Part shown: one piece after another, positions 6,956 to 14,391 of the stretch
How positions within the stretch are numbered: position 1 is the stretch's first letter
Layout: the number at the start of each line of letters is the position of its first letter
NCBI GenBank assembly: GCA_016873905.1
Contig: VGVU01000013.1
Coordinates: 1 to 19,897, forward strand
Origin: Betaproteobacteria bacterium
GTDB taxonomy: Bacteria > Pseudomonadota > Gammaproteobacteria > Burkholderiales > Thiobacillaceae
Direction: 5' to 3'
Length of the DNA stretch: 19,897 nt
Notes under the pieces: generated by a model
Told to the model about the DNA's origin: nothing
Seen by the model: the letters and a program-made list of their open reading frames with translations, nothing else
The model's database searches: none
Translations under genes and position numbers: made by a program

Positions 6956-7002
6956 GAGTTCGTCAGGCACAAAGTGGCCAGGATGGACTTGAGGAGAACG
7001 CA

Positions 7003-7728
7003 GTGCTTGATTCACGGCATCGGGTGTGGGTGTTTGTCTTGCTGGCTGGATTGCTTGCAGGTTGCGCGAATGGCCCCATTCAGCGCAAGGATGGTCGCCA
7101 GAGCCAGCGGAGTTTTGCGATTGAGAACCTGGCCAAGTCCGATGTGGATCAGGTGACCGAGATCCATCAGCGCGAGGTCTTGCGCCATCTGCGGGTGTTG
7201 ACCGAGAAACTGTATCGCCGTAACCCGGCGGAGTTCCGCAAGGCGGGCCTGCCCTCGGTGGAGGCGGCGACCGAACAGTTGTTCGCAAACCTGACCGTGT
7301 GGGCCACTTCACCCCTGCGCCGATCCGACTGGGAACGCGATTTCCGGATGGCCTTTCGCGAGGATTTCGCCGGTGACCGTGTCCATGCGTATATGTCAGC
7401 CATGCTGGCCATGGTCATGACCGCCTATGATCACAAGCAGGCGTTTTTCATCACCGATCAACTCGATGCCCAGAAGCTCTACAACAGCGCGCGTAATATC
7501 GAAACAGCGCTCTGGAAGCTCTCCAACGCGCGTGCCTTGGATGGCCTGACGCCGGTTCTGCTGACCAACAGCATGGATGGCGAGATTCAGAATCTGAGCT
7601 TTGAACGCGAATTCGGAAAACTGATCGCCGCTCAGGACCTGTTGGCCTTGGTGATTGAAGACAGCAGCAACCGGGTCATTTCTCGCACGGTGCAGAATGT
7701 GGCCGGTTTCGCGTTCTTGCCGCTTTAA
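7003..7728 (+). CDS. Predicted lipoprotein of unknown function
   Basis: 241 residues from a GTG start chosen because GAGGAG lies six bases upstream. The N-terminus is a lipoprotein signal: charged start, hydrophobic VWVFVLLAGLLAGC, with lipidation expected at C21. The residues after the Cys (ANGPI) lack an inner-membrane-retention Asp at +2, so outer-membrane sorting is plausible. The mature part is largely helical and charged, with the stretches AENLAKSDVDQVTEIHQREV-like helix at about 40-60 and SARNIETALWKLSNARALDG around 165-185. I do not recognise a named domain. It lies 19 bases before the phosphatase gene and probably shares its transcript. Conserved secreted protein is as far as the sequence goes. 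Confidence 0.8.
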   Translation: MLDSRHRVWVFVLLAGLLAGCANGPIQRKDGRQSQRSFAIENLAKSDVDQVTEIHQREVLRHLRVLTEKLYRRNPAEFRKAGLPSVEAATEQLFANLTVWATSPLRRSDWERDFRMAFREDFAGDRVHAYMSAMLAMVMTAYDHKQAFFITDQLDAQKLYNSARNIETALWKLSNARALDGLTPVLLTNSMDGEIQNLSFEREFGKLIAAQDLLALVIEDSSNRVISRTVQNVAGFAFLPL

Positions 7729-7747
7729 GGGGGTGTTTGGGGGGTGT

Positions 7748-8245
7748 ATGGACCTGATCCTGTGGCGACACGCGGAGGCCGAAGACGGGTTGGATGACCT
7801 TAAGCGCGCCTTGACCGACAAAGGCCAGCGTCAGGCGATGCAAATGGCGCAATGGATCAAGAAATACCTGCCCGCCACGGCGCCGGCGACGCTACGAATC
7901 CTGGTGAGTCCGGCGCTCCGCACGCAACAGACCGCCCGAGCCCTGGGGTGGCCCTTTGTCACGGTGAACACCTTCGCCCCCGGGGCGACGCCGGAGGGAT
8001 TACTTGAAGGCGCCATCGAGGGCATGCCTCCCCAGGGCGCAGGGCAGGTGCTCATTGTGGGCCACCAGCCGACCCTGGGCGCCTTGGCCTCCCACCTCCT
8101 GACCGGTCAGCCCGGTCAGATGTCCGTGCGCAAGGGCGGACTGCTGTGGCTACGGCTTAACACCTCGCACCCGCATCCCACCGGCGCAAAGGCTCGCCTC
8201 AAAACCGCCACGCTTCTGGCGGCGATGACGCCGGGCCTGCTTTGA
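7748..8245 (+). CDS. sixA: SixA-type phosphohistidine phosphatase
   Basis: 165 residues, typical for SixA, a minimal histidine-phosphatase-superfamily enzyme. The catalytic RHAEAE motif is at residues 7-12 (RH with the nucleophilic His8), followed by the SPALRTQQTA block with the second phosphate-binding Arg, and GHQPTLG with the second catalytic His. In Escherichia coli SixA removes phosphate from histidine phosphotransfer proteins such as ArcB and the nitrogen PTS; the target here is unknown. The ATG at 7748 places the catalytic motif at the normal distance; upstream in-frame codons overlap the lipoprotein gene and are not used. A G-rich ribosome site lies before it. It is cytoplasmic by sequence and transcribed after the lipoprotein gene. 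Ends shortly before the convergent DUF3149-like gene. Confidence 0.88.
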   Translation: MDLILWRHAEAEDGLDDLKRALTDKGQRQAMQMAQWIKKYLPATAPATLRILVSPALRTQQTARALGWPFVTVNTFAPGATPEGLLEGAIEGMPPQGAGQVLIVGHQPTLGALASHLLTGQPGQMSVRKGGLLWLRLNTSHPHPTGAKARLKTATLLAAMTPGLL

Positions 8246-8260
8246 GCCCGGTGCGACCGG

Positions 8261-8398
8261 TCAGCCCCTTTCTTCTTCCTGGATATTCTTGTTGATGCGC
8301 CACCAGATAAAGAGGCCCATGCTAATAAGAAACACGATGGTGAAGAGCGACAGCAGACCAATGTCCGTAGCGAAGAGCAGTTTCATCAAGACATCCAT
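8261..8398 (-). CDS. DUF3149-like small membrane protein
   Basis: 45 residues: starting MDVLMKLLFATDIGLLSLFT, one membrane helix (about residues 14-34), then WWRINKNIQEEERG. The MKLLFATDIGLLSL start, a single helix and a charged short tail match my memory of DUF3149 (PF11346), a family of unknown function. GGAG lies eight bases before the ATG at 8398. It is the last gene of the cbb3 block, after the FixH-like gene and convergent with sixA. Position suggests a small accessory of the oxidase or simply a passenger; no function is known. Confidence 0.75.
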   Translation of the reverse strand: MDVLMKLLFATDIGLLSLFTIVFLISMGLFIWWRINKNIQEEERG

Positions 8399-8420
8399 AC
8401 TTCTTTCTCCTTTGAGTAAT

Positions 8421-8436
8421 CGCCTGATGACAGGCG
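8421..8436 (-). repeat. Small perfect hairpin before the DUF3149-like gene
   Basis: CGCCTG and CAGGCG around a four-base loop, 23 bases upstream of the gene start. No T run follows on the minus strand. It may be a processing or stability element. Confidence 0.35.
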
Positions 8437-8440
8437 TGGG

Positions 8441-8494
8441 TTAAAGATGCTTTAAAGAGGGCCTTAAAGAGGCTTATTTGAGAGGGCTTATTTG
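8441..8494 (-). repeat. Degenerate 12-14 bp tandem repeat after the FixH-like gene
   Basis: On the minus strand the unit CAAATAAGCC plus CTCT occurs twice and then decays through CTCTTTAAGG and CTCTTTAAAG to CATCTTTAA. The first copy contains the FixH-like stop codon (TAA within CAAATAAGCC). It looks like slippage-generated DNA spanning the end of the gene. Confidence 0.5.
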
Positions 8495-8682
8495 TTGGCC
8501 GGTTCCGGCGCTTTGCCGGCCTGCATACCGAGTCCAACCTTGTGGTGAGGCTCATTCACGAGCGTGTCGGCGCCATTGCTCGCAATCCATGCGGTCACCA
8601 GGCTGGCAACCACCGCCGTCGCAGGTAACCCGATCAGCAGCCAGACCATGGGTTCTTTCCAGGGGGATCTTTTCTCACTCAT
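8488..8682 (-). CDS. Short FixH/CcoH-like membrane protein
   Basis: 64 residues from the ATG at 8682, with GAGGA just upstream inside the gap after ccoG. One membrane helix (about residues 12-33, MVWLLIGLPATAVVASLVTA) is followed by DTLVNEPHHKVGLGMQ. This aligns by eye with the start of FixH/CcoH, whose family pattern is a Trp-rich N-terminus, a helix, then D-x-LV-x-DYYKEGL. Family members I know are usually about 150-180 residues with a larger periplasmic domain; here only the anchor and the beginning of that domain remain. FixH/CcoH helps assemble cbb3 oxidase. The Tyr-Tyr pair of the family is His-His here. It lies eight bases after ccoG. The call rests on position plus one short motif. 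Confidence 0.65.
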   Translation of the reverse strand: MSEKRSPWKEPMVWLLIGLPATAVVASLVTAWIASNGADTLVNEPHHKVGLGMQAGKAPEPANK

Positions 8683-8689
8683 AGAGTCC

Positions 8690-10090
8690 TCACTTGATAA
8701 AGCTCGACTTGGTTTCCCTGAGCAGACCAGGGGCATCTTGGGCGACAACCTCAAACTGAATTGGGGTTGACGGGCGCGAGATCGACAGACGCGGGGCCTC
8801 CAGCGTCACGACAACCGTTTCGGTGCCCAGAGCGGGGATGTCGGTTAACTGACCCCGGGTGACCTTCAGATTCGGTATGCCCTTGGCGCGAACCTCAAAG
8901 CGGTGGGCCTTGGCATCCATGTTGATGATTTGCAGGCGATAGAGGTTTTCGATCTCACCGCTCGGGGCCTCGCGCGAGAGGCTGTTGCGATCGCGCAGGA
9001 CATCGACCAGCAAGGGGACGCGCATGGCCATGGTGTAGCCCACGGCGATGAGAATGGCCGTGAAAACGGCGATGTAGAAGAGGATGCGTGGCCGGAAGAT
9101 ATGGCGCTTGATCTCGCTGTCCGGATAGATTCCTTCGATGGCGTTCTGGGTCGAATAGCGGATCAGGCCCCGCGGGGAGCCGACCTTGTCCATGACCTGG
9201 TCACAGGCGTCAATACAGGCGGCACAGCCGATGCACATATACTGCAAACCGTTGCGGATATCGATCCCGGTTGGGCAGACGGCGACGCAGATGCCGCAGT
9301 CGACGCAATCACCCTGTGCCTGCGCCTCGCCTTTCCGGCGGGCATTGCGCGGCTCGCCGCGTTTGCCGTCATAGGTGATGATGAGCGTGTCCATGTCGAA
9401 CATCGCGCTCTGGAAGCGAGAATACGGACACATGTATTTGCAGACCTGATCGCGCATGATCCCGGCAAACCCCCAGGTCGCGAGGGCATAGAAGAGGATC
9501 CAGAAGGTCTCCCAGGGGCCAAAACTCAGGGTGATGAGTTCTTGCCAGAGGACAGTGGCCGGTGTGAAGTAAGCTACCAGGGTGAAGCCGTTCCAGAACG
9601 AGAACAGGATCCAGGCGAGTTGTTTGCCGCCCCGGCGCAGGATTTTTTCGCCATTCCAGGGTTGGTCCGTCAGTTTTTGTTGCCGTTTGTGATCGCCTTC
9701 AAAGAGCCGTTCAATCCAGACGAGGATCTCGGTGTAAACGGTTTGCGGGCAGGCATAACCGCACCATAGGCGGCCGGCAATGGCTGTGAACAGGAACAGG
9801 CCCAGGGCCGAGATGATCAGGAGTGCAGCAAGCCAGATGAAATCTTGCGGCCAGAACACCCAGTCAAAGAGATAGAACTTGCGGGCACCGAGATCAAACA
9901 GGATGGACTGGCGACCTTCCCAGGCCAGCCAGGGCAGGCCGAAATAGAGAATTTGCGTGATCCACACCAAGGCGACACGCCAATTGTTGTAGAGGCCCTG
10001 TACCGCACGGTAATAAATCCTCCTGCGGGTCTCGTAGAGGGAGATTTCTTCGGACTCTTCACCTTGGGTGGGTGGAGTGTGCTGGTTCAA
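8690..10090 (-). CDS. ccoG: CcoG/RdxA/FixG-type cupric reductase and cbb3 maturation protein
   Basis: 466 residues if translation begins at the TTG at 10090, which has AAAGGAAG at good spacing; the in-frame GTG at 10135 has GGAGA almost touching it and is less likely. CcoG reduces Cu(II) to Cu(I) for oxidase assembly (known from Rhodobacter). Membrane helices occur in the N-terminal half, with CGYACPQ and CKYMCPYSRFQ carrying polyferredoxin-type Cys. A two-cluster ferredoxin follows: CVDCGICVAVCP and CIGCAACIDACD. Another helix and a C-terminal Ig-like periplasmic domain close the protein. It follows ccoP after a gap with two hairpins. Confidence 0.93.
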   Translation of the reverse strand: MNQHTPPTQGEESEEISLYETRRRIYYRAVQGLYNNWRVALVWITQILYFGLPWLAWEGRQSILFDLGARKFYLFDWVFWPQDFIWLAALLIISALGLFLFTAIAGRLWCGYACPQTVYTEILVWIERLFEGDHKRQQKLTDQPWNGEKILRRGGKQLAWILFSFWNGFTLVAYFTPATVLWQELITLSFGPWETFWILFYALATWGFAGIMRDQVCKYMCPYSRFQSAMFDMDTLIITYDGKRGEPRNARRKGEAQAQGDCVDCGICVAVCPTGIDIRNGLQYMCIGCAACIDACDQVMDKVGSPRGLIRYSTQNAIEGIYPDSEIKRHIFRPRILFYIAVFTAILIAVGYTMAMRVPLLVDVLRDRNSLSREAPSGEIENLYRLQIINMDAKAHRFEVRAKGIPNLKVTRGQLTDIPALGTETVVVTLEAPRLSISRPSTPIQFEVVAQDAPGLLRETKSSFIK

Positions 10091-10152
10091 TTTCGCTTCC
10101 TTTGGCAAAACGGTTGTAGCGCTGATTATCCACACTCTCCGGGTCTGCGTGC

Positions 10153-10213
10153 CCGTTGGTAAAGGGTTTTCTTCTCACCCCTTACCAACGGTGCCGGGGC
10201 TTGGCCCAGCACC
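10153..10213 (-). repeat. Two adjoining hairpins between ccoP and ccoG
   Basis: The first has 14-base arms, 10153-10166 and 10178-10191, with one mismatch. The second has arms GGTGC and GCACC (10190-10194 and 10209-10213) with an inner GGG/CCC. They share two bases, so they compete. Neither has a T run on the minus strand. They start 14 bases after the ccoP stop and lie in the 136-base gap before ccoG; likely to protect or process the ccoNOQP message. Confidence 0.6.
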
Positions 10214-10226
10214 GCAGGAGATTGCC

Positions 10227-11141
10227 TTATTTCTTGCTGAGGCTCATCAGATAGGCCGTCAGGAGGGTGATCTTGTCATCCCCCAGAGCGGCTTGCTGAG
10301 CGGGCATGCCACCGACGCGACCCTTGACGATGGTCTCGGTAATGGCGGCCACCGAGCTACCGTAAAGCCAGGCATCGTCAACGATGTTGGGGAAGCTGGC
10401 ATCCGGCATGCCCTTGCCATCGTCACCGTGACAACCGGCGCAGGCCGCGTACTTGCCCTTGCCTGCGGCGGCCATGGCCGCATCATGGGGCTTGCCGCCC
10501 AGGGCGAGGACATAGTGAGCGACTTCCTTGGCGCCTTGCTCGTCACCGGCCAAGCCACCCGGCATTTCGGCCTGACGGCCACCGCTGATGCTGGCCTTGA
10601 TCGCCTCCGGCGAGCCGCCAAACAGCCAGTGCTTGTCGGTCAGGTCGGGGAACTTGCCGGCGGCACCCGTGGCGTCCGAACCATGACACTGAGAGCAGTA
10701 GGTCAGGTAGAGGCGCTTGCCCATGGCATTGGCGGTCGGATCGGCCGCGATCGTTGCCAGATCCTTGCCCTTGAAGGGCTCAAAGACCTTGTTGAACTCG
10801 GCATCCACCGCATCCTTCTCAGCCTTCCAGGCGCCACCGGAGGACCAGTTCCAAACGCCATTGAACTTGCCCAGGCCCGGATAGAGGACCAGGTAAAGAG
10901 CGCCGAAGGCGATCAGGCCATAGAACAGCCACATCCACCAGCGCGGGAGCGGGTTGTTGAGTTCTTGCAGGTCACCATCCCAGGCGTGGTGCAGAAGCTC
11001 TGCCTTTTCGCCCTGAGCGAGTTTGGCCGTGGTCTGGCTCTTGAGGATCCAGAGAGAAAAGAGGATGCCCAGAATGGCCAGGCCAGCGATGTAGTAATGC
11101 CAGAAATCGCTGACGAAGTCGGGAACAGCGTATTCGATCAT
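10227..11141 (-). CDS. ccoP: cbb3 cytochrome c oxidase subunit III, diheme cytochrome c
   Basis: 304 residues. CcoP accepts electrons from soluble cytochrome c and passes them to CcoO. Two membrane helices are seen (about 14-33 and 69-89), then two haem-c sites: C149-S-Q-C152-H153 and C234-A-G-C237-H238. Candidate axial Met residues are M193 and M279. The ATG has AAGGAG upstream and sits 14 bases after ccoQ. Length and architecture are ordinary for the family. Confidence 0.96.
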   Translation of the reverse strand: MIEYAVPDFVSDFWHYYIAGLAILGILFSLWILKSQTTAKLAQGEKAELLHHAWDGDLQELNNPLPRWWMWLFYGLIAFGALYLVLYPGLGKFNGVWNWSSGGAWKAEKDAVDAEFNKVFEPFKGKDLATIAADPTANAMGKRLYLTYCSQCHGSDATGAAGKFPDLTDKHWLFGGSPEAIKASISGGRQAEMPGGLAGDEQGAKEVAHYVLALGGKPHDAAMAAAGKGKYAACAGCHGDDGKGMPDASFPNIVDDAWLYGSSVAAITETIVKGRVGGMPAQQAALGDDKITLLTAYLMSLSKK

Positions 11142-11155
11142 TTTGATTCTCCTTG

Positions 11156-11317
11156 TCAGGCGTGACGGTTATCGTCAGTCGGATCTTCCTCAAAGGGCAG
11201 GCGACCCGCCGCTTCGAATTTGTCCTTGTTCCGCGTGCTGTAGGCCCACCAGATGATGGCGACAAACACCAGAAAGAACAGGATGGTGATGATCGAACCG
11301 ACGATACCGGCATCCAT
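11156..11317 (-). CDS. ccoQ: cbb3 oxidase small subunit CcoQ
   Basis: 53 residues with one membrane helix (about 4-24, containing IITILFFLVFVAIIWWAYS) and an acidic tail ending FEEDPTDDNRHA. CcoQ stabilises the assembled oxidase. It starts two bases after the ccoO stop and lies before ccoP, the classical place. The gene is too short to stand out by length but the WWAYS pattern and the position make it clear. Confidence 0.92.
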   Translation of the reverse strand: MDAGIVGSIITILFFLVFVAIIWWAYSTRNKDKFEAAGRLPFEEDPTDDNRHA

Positions 11318-11319
11318 GG

Positions 11320-11931
11320 TTATTTGGCCTTCGGTGCAGAGGTGCCCAGAACTTGCAGGTAGGCAATCATCGCCTGCATCTCGGTTTTGCCTTCCAGTTC
11401 CTTGGGGGCATTGGCAATCTCATCGTCTGAATACGGATGGCCGACCAGCTTCAAGGTGCGCATCTTGGCCTGGATGGAAGTCGCGTCAACCTTGGCCGTA
11501 TCCAGCCACGGATAGGCTGGCATATTGGACTCCGGCACAACATCGCGCGGGTTCATCAGGTGCACGAAATGCCATTCGTCCGAATAACGGCCGCCAACGC
11601 GGTGCAGGTCCGGGCCGGTCCGCTTGGAACCCCACTGGAAGGGCCGGTCATAGACGAACTCGTTGGCCATCGAGAAGTGGCCATAGCGCTCGGTTTCAGC
11701 CCGGAACGGACGGATCATCTGCGAGTGGCAGTTGTAGCAGCCTTCGCGAATATAGATGTCGCGGCCTTCCAGTTGCAGGGCGGTGTAGGGCTTGAGACCT
11801 TCAGCCGCCACCATGGTCGATTTCTGGAAGAACAAGGGAATGATCTGAACCATGCCGCCGATGGAAACGGCGACAAAGGTCAGGATCATCAGCAGGCCGA
11901 TGTTCTTTTCTAGAAGTTTGTGAGAGAACAT
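11320..11931 (-). CDS. ccoO: cbb3 cytochrome c oxidase subunit II, monohaem cytochrome c
   Basis: 203 residues. One N-terminal anchor (about 11-34), then a periplasmic cytochrome with C65-Y-N-C68-H69 and probable axial M137 in ESNMPAYPWL. CcoO takes electrons from CcoP to the catalytic subunit. AAAGGAG precedes the ATG. It follows ccoN after 21 bases. Confidence 0.96.
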   Translation of the reverse strand: MFSHKLLEKNIGLLMILTFVAVSIGGMVQIIPLFFQKSTMVAAEGLKPYTALQLEGRDIYIREGCYNCHSQMIRPFRAETERYGHFSMANEFVYDRPFQWGSKRTGPDLHRVGGRYSDEWHFVHLMNPRDVVPESNMPAYPWLDTAKVDATSIQAKMRTLKLVGHPYSDDEIANAPKELEGKTEMQAMIAYLQVLGTSAPKAK

Positions 11932-11952
11932 ATTCGAGTCTCCTTTGTTCGG

Positions 11953-13413
11953 TTAAGCGTGAACCGCTTCAGGAATGCGGGCATCGTTAACGGCCTTGCC
12001 AGCAGCGATGGTTTTCCACATGTTGTAGGCCATCAGCAGCATGCCAGCGAAGAACATGGTGCCACCGATCAGGCGGACATAGTAGAACGGATACATGGCG
12101 CTGACGGATTGAGCAAAGCTGTAGGTCAGCGTGCCATCGTCGTTAGTGGCGCGCCACATCAGGCCCTGGGCCACACCGGCAATCCACATGGCAGCGATGT
12201 AGAGCACGACGCCGATGGTGGACCACCAGAAGTGCACATTGATCAGGCGGGTGCTGTACATCTCTTCACGGCCGAACAGGCGCGGGATCAGGTAGTACAT
12301 CGAACCGATGGTGATCATGGCCACCCAACCCAAGGCACCCGAGTGCACATGCGCGATGTTCCATTCGGTGTAGTGCGACAGGGCGTTGACGGTCTTCACC
12401 GACATCATCGGGCCCTCGAAGGTGGACATGCCGTAGAAGGACAGGGCCACGATCAGGAACTTCAGGATCGGATCGGTACGCAGTTTGTGCCAGACGCCCG
12501 ACAGGGTCATGATGCCGTTCATCATGCCGCCCCAGGACGGTGCCAGCAGCATCAGCGAGAACACCATGCCCAAGGATTGCGCCCAATCCGGCAGCGCGGT
12601 GTAGAGCAGGTGGTGCGGGCCGGCCCACATATAAATGAAGTTCAGCGCCCAGAAGTGGACGATGGACAGGCGGTAGGAGTAGATCGGGCGACCGGCTTGC
12701 TTGGGCACGAAGTAGTACATCATGCCGAGGAAGGCGGTGGTCAGGAAGAAGCCCACAGCGTTATGGCCGTACCACCACTGCACCATGGCGTCTTGCACGC
12801 CGGCGTAGGCGGAGTAGGACCTGAACATGCCCATCAGGGTGGTGTCGCCGCCCAGGATCCACGGCAGTTCGGCCGAGTTGACCAGGTGCAGCAGGGCGAT
12901 GGTGATGATATAGGCGCCAAAGAACCAGTTGGCCACATAGATGTGCTGGGTCTTGCGGATCATGATGGTGCCGAGGTAGAGCACCGCATAGGCGACCCAG
13001 ATCACCGTGATCAGGAGGTCAATCGGCCACTCCAGTTCGGCGTATTCCTTGCCGGAGGTGAGACCCAGCGGCAGTGAAACGGCGGCCAGAACGATGACCA
13101 GTTGCCAGCCCCAGAACACAAAGGCGGCCAGACCATCGGATAGCAGGCGGGTCTGACAGGTACGCTGAACGACATAAAGAGAGGCCGCGAAGAGGCCACA
13201 ACCACCGAAAGCGAAGATCACCGCATTGGTGTGCAACGGACGCAGACGCCCATAGGAAAGGTAGGGTGCCAAAGGCCCGAGGGCTTCGGTAAATGTCGGC
13301 CAGATCAGTTGCGCTGCAATCAGGACGCCTACGAGCATCCCTACGATGCCCCAAACGACCGTCATGACGGTGAACTGTCGGACGACCTTATAGTTATAGG
13401 TGGTCGCTTCCAT
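11953..13413 (-). CDS. ccoN: cbb3 cytochrome c oxidase subunit I
   Basis: 486 residues, about 12 membrane helices. This is the catalytic haem-copper subunit that reduces oxygen. By comparison with the Pseudomonas stutzeri structure with a constant offset of ten, the low-spin haem ligands are H61 and H357; the copper B ligands are H217, H267 and H268; Y261 is the cross-linked Tyr; E333 and H355 (high-spin haem) are also in place. All key residues appear intact. AAAGGAG lies just before the ATG. It is first of ccoNOQP, with a leader of about 125 bases after an FNR-type promoter. Confidence 0.97.
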   Translation of the reverse strand: MEATTYNYKVVRQFTVMTVVWGIVGMLVGVLIAAQLIWPTFTEALGPLAPYLSYGRLRPLHTNAVIFAFGGCGLFAASLYVVQRTCQTRLLSDGLAAFVFWGWQLVIVLAAVSLPLGLTSGKEYAELEWPIDLLITVIWVAYAVLYLGTIMIRKTQHIYVANWFFGAYIITIALLHLVNSAELPWILGGDTTLMGMFRSYSAYAGVQDAMVQWWYGHNAVGFFLTTAFLGMMYYFVPKQAGRPIYSYRLSIVHFWALNFIYMWAGPHHLLYTALPDWAQSLGMVFSLMLLAPSWGGMMNGIMTLSGVWHKLRTDPILKFLIVALSFYGMSTFEGPMMSVKTVNALSHYTEWNIAHVHSGALGWVAMITIGSMYYLIPRLFGREEMYSTRLINVHFWWSTIGVVLYIAAMWIAGVAQGLMWRATNDDGTLTYSFAQSVSAMYPFYYVRLIGGTMFFAGMLLMAYNMWKTIAAGKAVNDARIPEAVHA

Positions 13414-13543
13414 CGCGTACTCCTTTATAAAGTCAATAAAACCACTTATTCATGAAGGGTGCCGCGGGGTGCGGACACATCGTGAATATCCCATGTAAAC
13501 ACACAAACACCTGCGCATTTGTGCGACATTTTGACGCGCAGCC

Positions 13544-13591
13544 ATTCTAGCCAACTTTGCGGCATGAAAACCCTGATCCAGATCAGGGTTT
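13544..13591 (-). promoter_or_regulatory. FNR-type operator and class II promoter of ccoNOQP
   Basis: A perfect 24-base palindrome with ten-base arms AAACCCTGAT (13568-13577) and ATCAGGGTTT (13582-13591) surrounds CCAG. Its core is TGAT-N6-style ATCA, close to the FNR consensus TTGAT-N4-ATCAA but with C/G at the outer base pair. The minus strand has TAGAAT at 13549-13544; its start site would be near 13538, which puts the operator centre at about -41.5, the class II FNR position. There is no -35 match, as expected for an activator-dependent promoter. Confidence 0.8.
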
Positions 13592-13650
13592 GTTCATTTA
13601 ATATCTGCGTATCCTGTTTTATTAGGGGCCGCGATGTCACCCGGGTTGCC

Positions 13651-14391
13651 TTAGACCTGGGCGAGCTGGGCGAGCCGATCGGCATCCAGGATGCTGATGA
13701 GGCGACGCTGATTTTCGATCAGGCCATCGTCCTGAAAACGAGCCAGCGTTCGACAGACGGTCTCTTCAACGATGCCGAGATAGGTGCCGATTTCGTTGCG
13801 CGACATGCTGAGGTTGAATTCCCGGCTGGAGTAGCCGCGTCGGGCAAAGCGTTGGGAAAGGGTGATCAGGAAGGTGGCCAGTCGTTCCTCGGCCGTTTTC
13901 TTGCCGAGCAGCAGGCTAAGACCTTGCAGTCGCTGAACTTCCTGGCTCAGGAGTTGGGTTAACTGCACGCGCAGCGAGGGAATCTCCTCGGTGAGTAGCT
14001 GCAGGTGATCAATGGGGATCTCGCACAGGCTGGTGTTCTCCAATGCCCGTGCCTCGGTGCTGCAGACGCCATCGTGGAGGTCGGCCAGACCCAGAGGATC
14101 CCCGGCGATGTGAAAGCCGGTAATCTGGCTGCGGCCATCGGCCGTTGAGAGGTAGGTCTTGATGGTGCCATAACGAATGGCGTAGATGGCCTTCAGGGGT
14201 TCGCCGATGCGGTAGAGCAAATCCCCCCGCTTGATCTGACGACGGTTCTTGGCGATGCGCTCAAGGAGGCGGGAGTCAGCCTCGGTCGAGTCCAATGGGG
14301 CACCCAGGCGACAGATGCCACAATTGCGGCAGGCGACGGCATTACAGTCCACATCAGAAACGACCGTCAGTTTTTTCGATTGTGCATTCAT
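13651..14391 (-). CDS. FNR-type oxygen-sensing regulator with variant cysteines
   Basis: 246 residues of the Crp/Fnr family. Residues about 45-130 form the cyclic-nucleotide-binding-like fold, then a long dimer helix and a C-terminal winged helix (about 175-235). Cys occur at 16, 21, 24, 27 and 110. E. coli FNR uses C20, C23, C29 and C122; here C21, C24 and C110 align, but C29 is replaced by Gly30, and C27 lies three residues earlier. The recognition helix reads EETVCR: E210 and R214 match FNR E209 and R213, but FNR V208 and S212 are Glu and Cys. It probably activates ccoNOQP, whose operator lies just downstream. Its ATG overlaps the ccoS stop (ATGA). I leave the symbol blank because of the variant ligands. 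Confidence 0.9.
   Translation of the reverse strand: MNAQSKKLTVVSDVDCNAVACRNCGICRLGAPLDSTEADSRLLERIAKNRRQIKRGDLLYRIGEPLKAIYAIRYGTIKTYLSTADGRSQITGFHIAGDPLGLADLHDGVCSTEARALENTSLCEIPIDHLQLLTEEIPSLRVQLTQLLSQEVQRLQGLSLLLGKKTAEERLATFLITLSQRFARRGYSSREFNLSMSRNEIGTYLGIVEETVCRTLARFQDDGLIENQRRLISILDADRLAQLAQV

Larger units (their letters stand above)
6676..7002. other. Divergent intergenic region between sat and the lipoprotein gene
   Basis: This 327-base gap has no convincing gene. Bases 6793-6960 are AT-richer than the surroundings. It holds two palindromes described separately (6777-6792 and 6802-6815) and a possible -10 for the rightward gene (TACAAT, 6950-6955). I see no confident -35/-10 pair for sat. 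Confidence 0.7.

Noticed and set aside
10091..10135. GTG start for ccoG at 10135
   Set aside because: Its only purine-rich element is one base away; the TTG at 10090 has a properly spaced AAAGGAAG. Not excluded by experiment.
11920..13077. 385-codon open frame opposite ccoN
   Set aside because: Shadow of a membrane gene; product is His/Gln/Asp/Val-rich with no family features, and ccoN is unambiguous.
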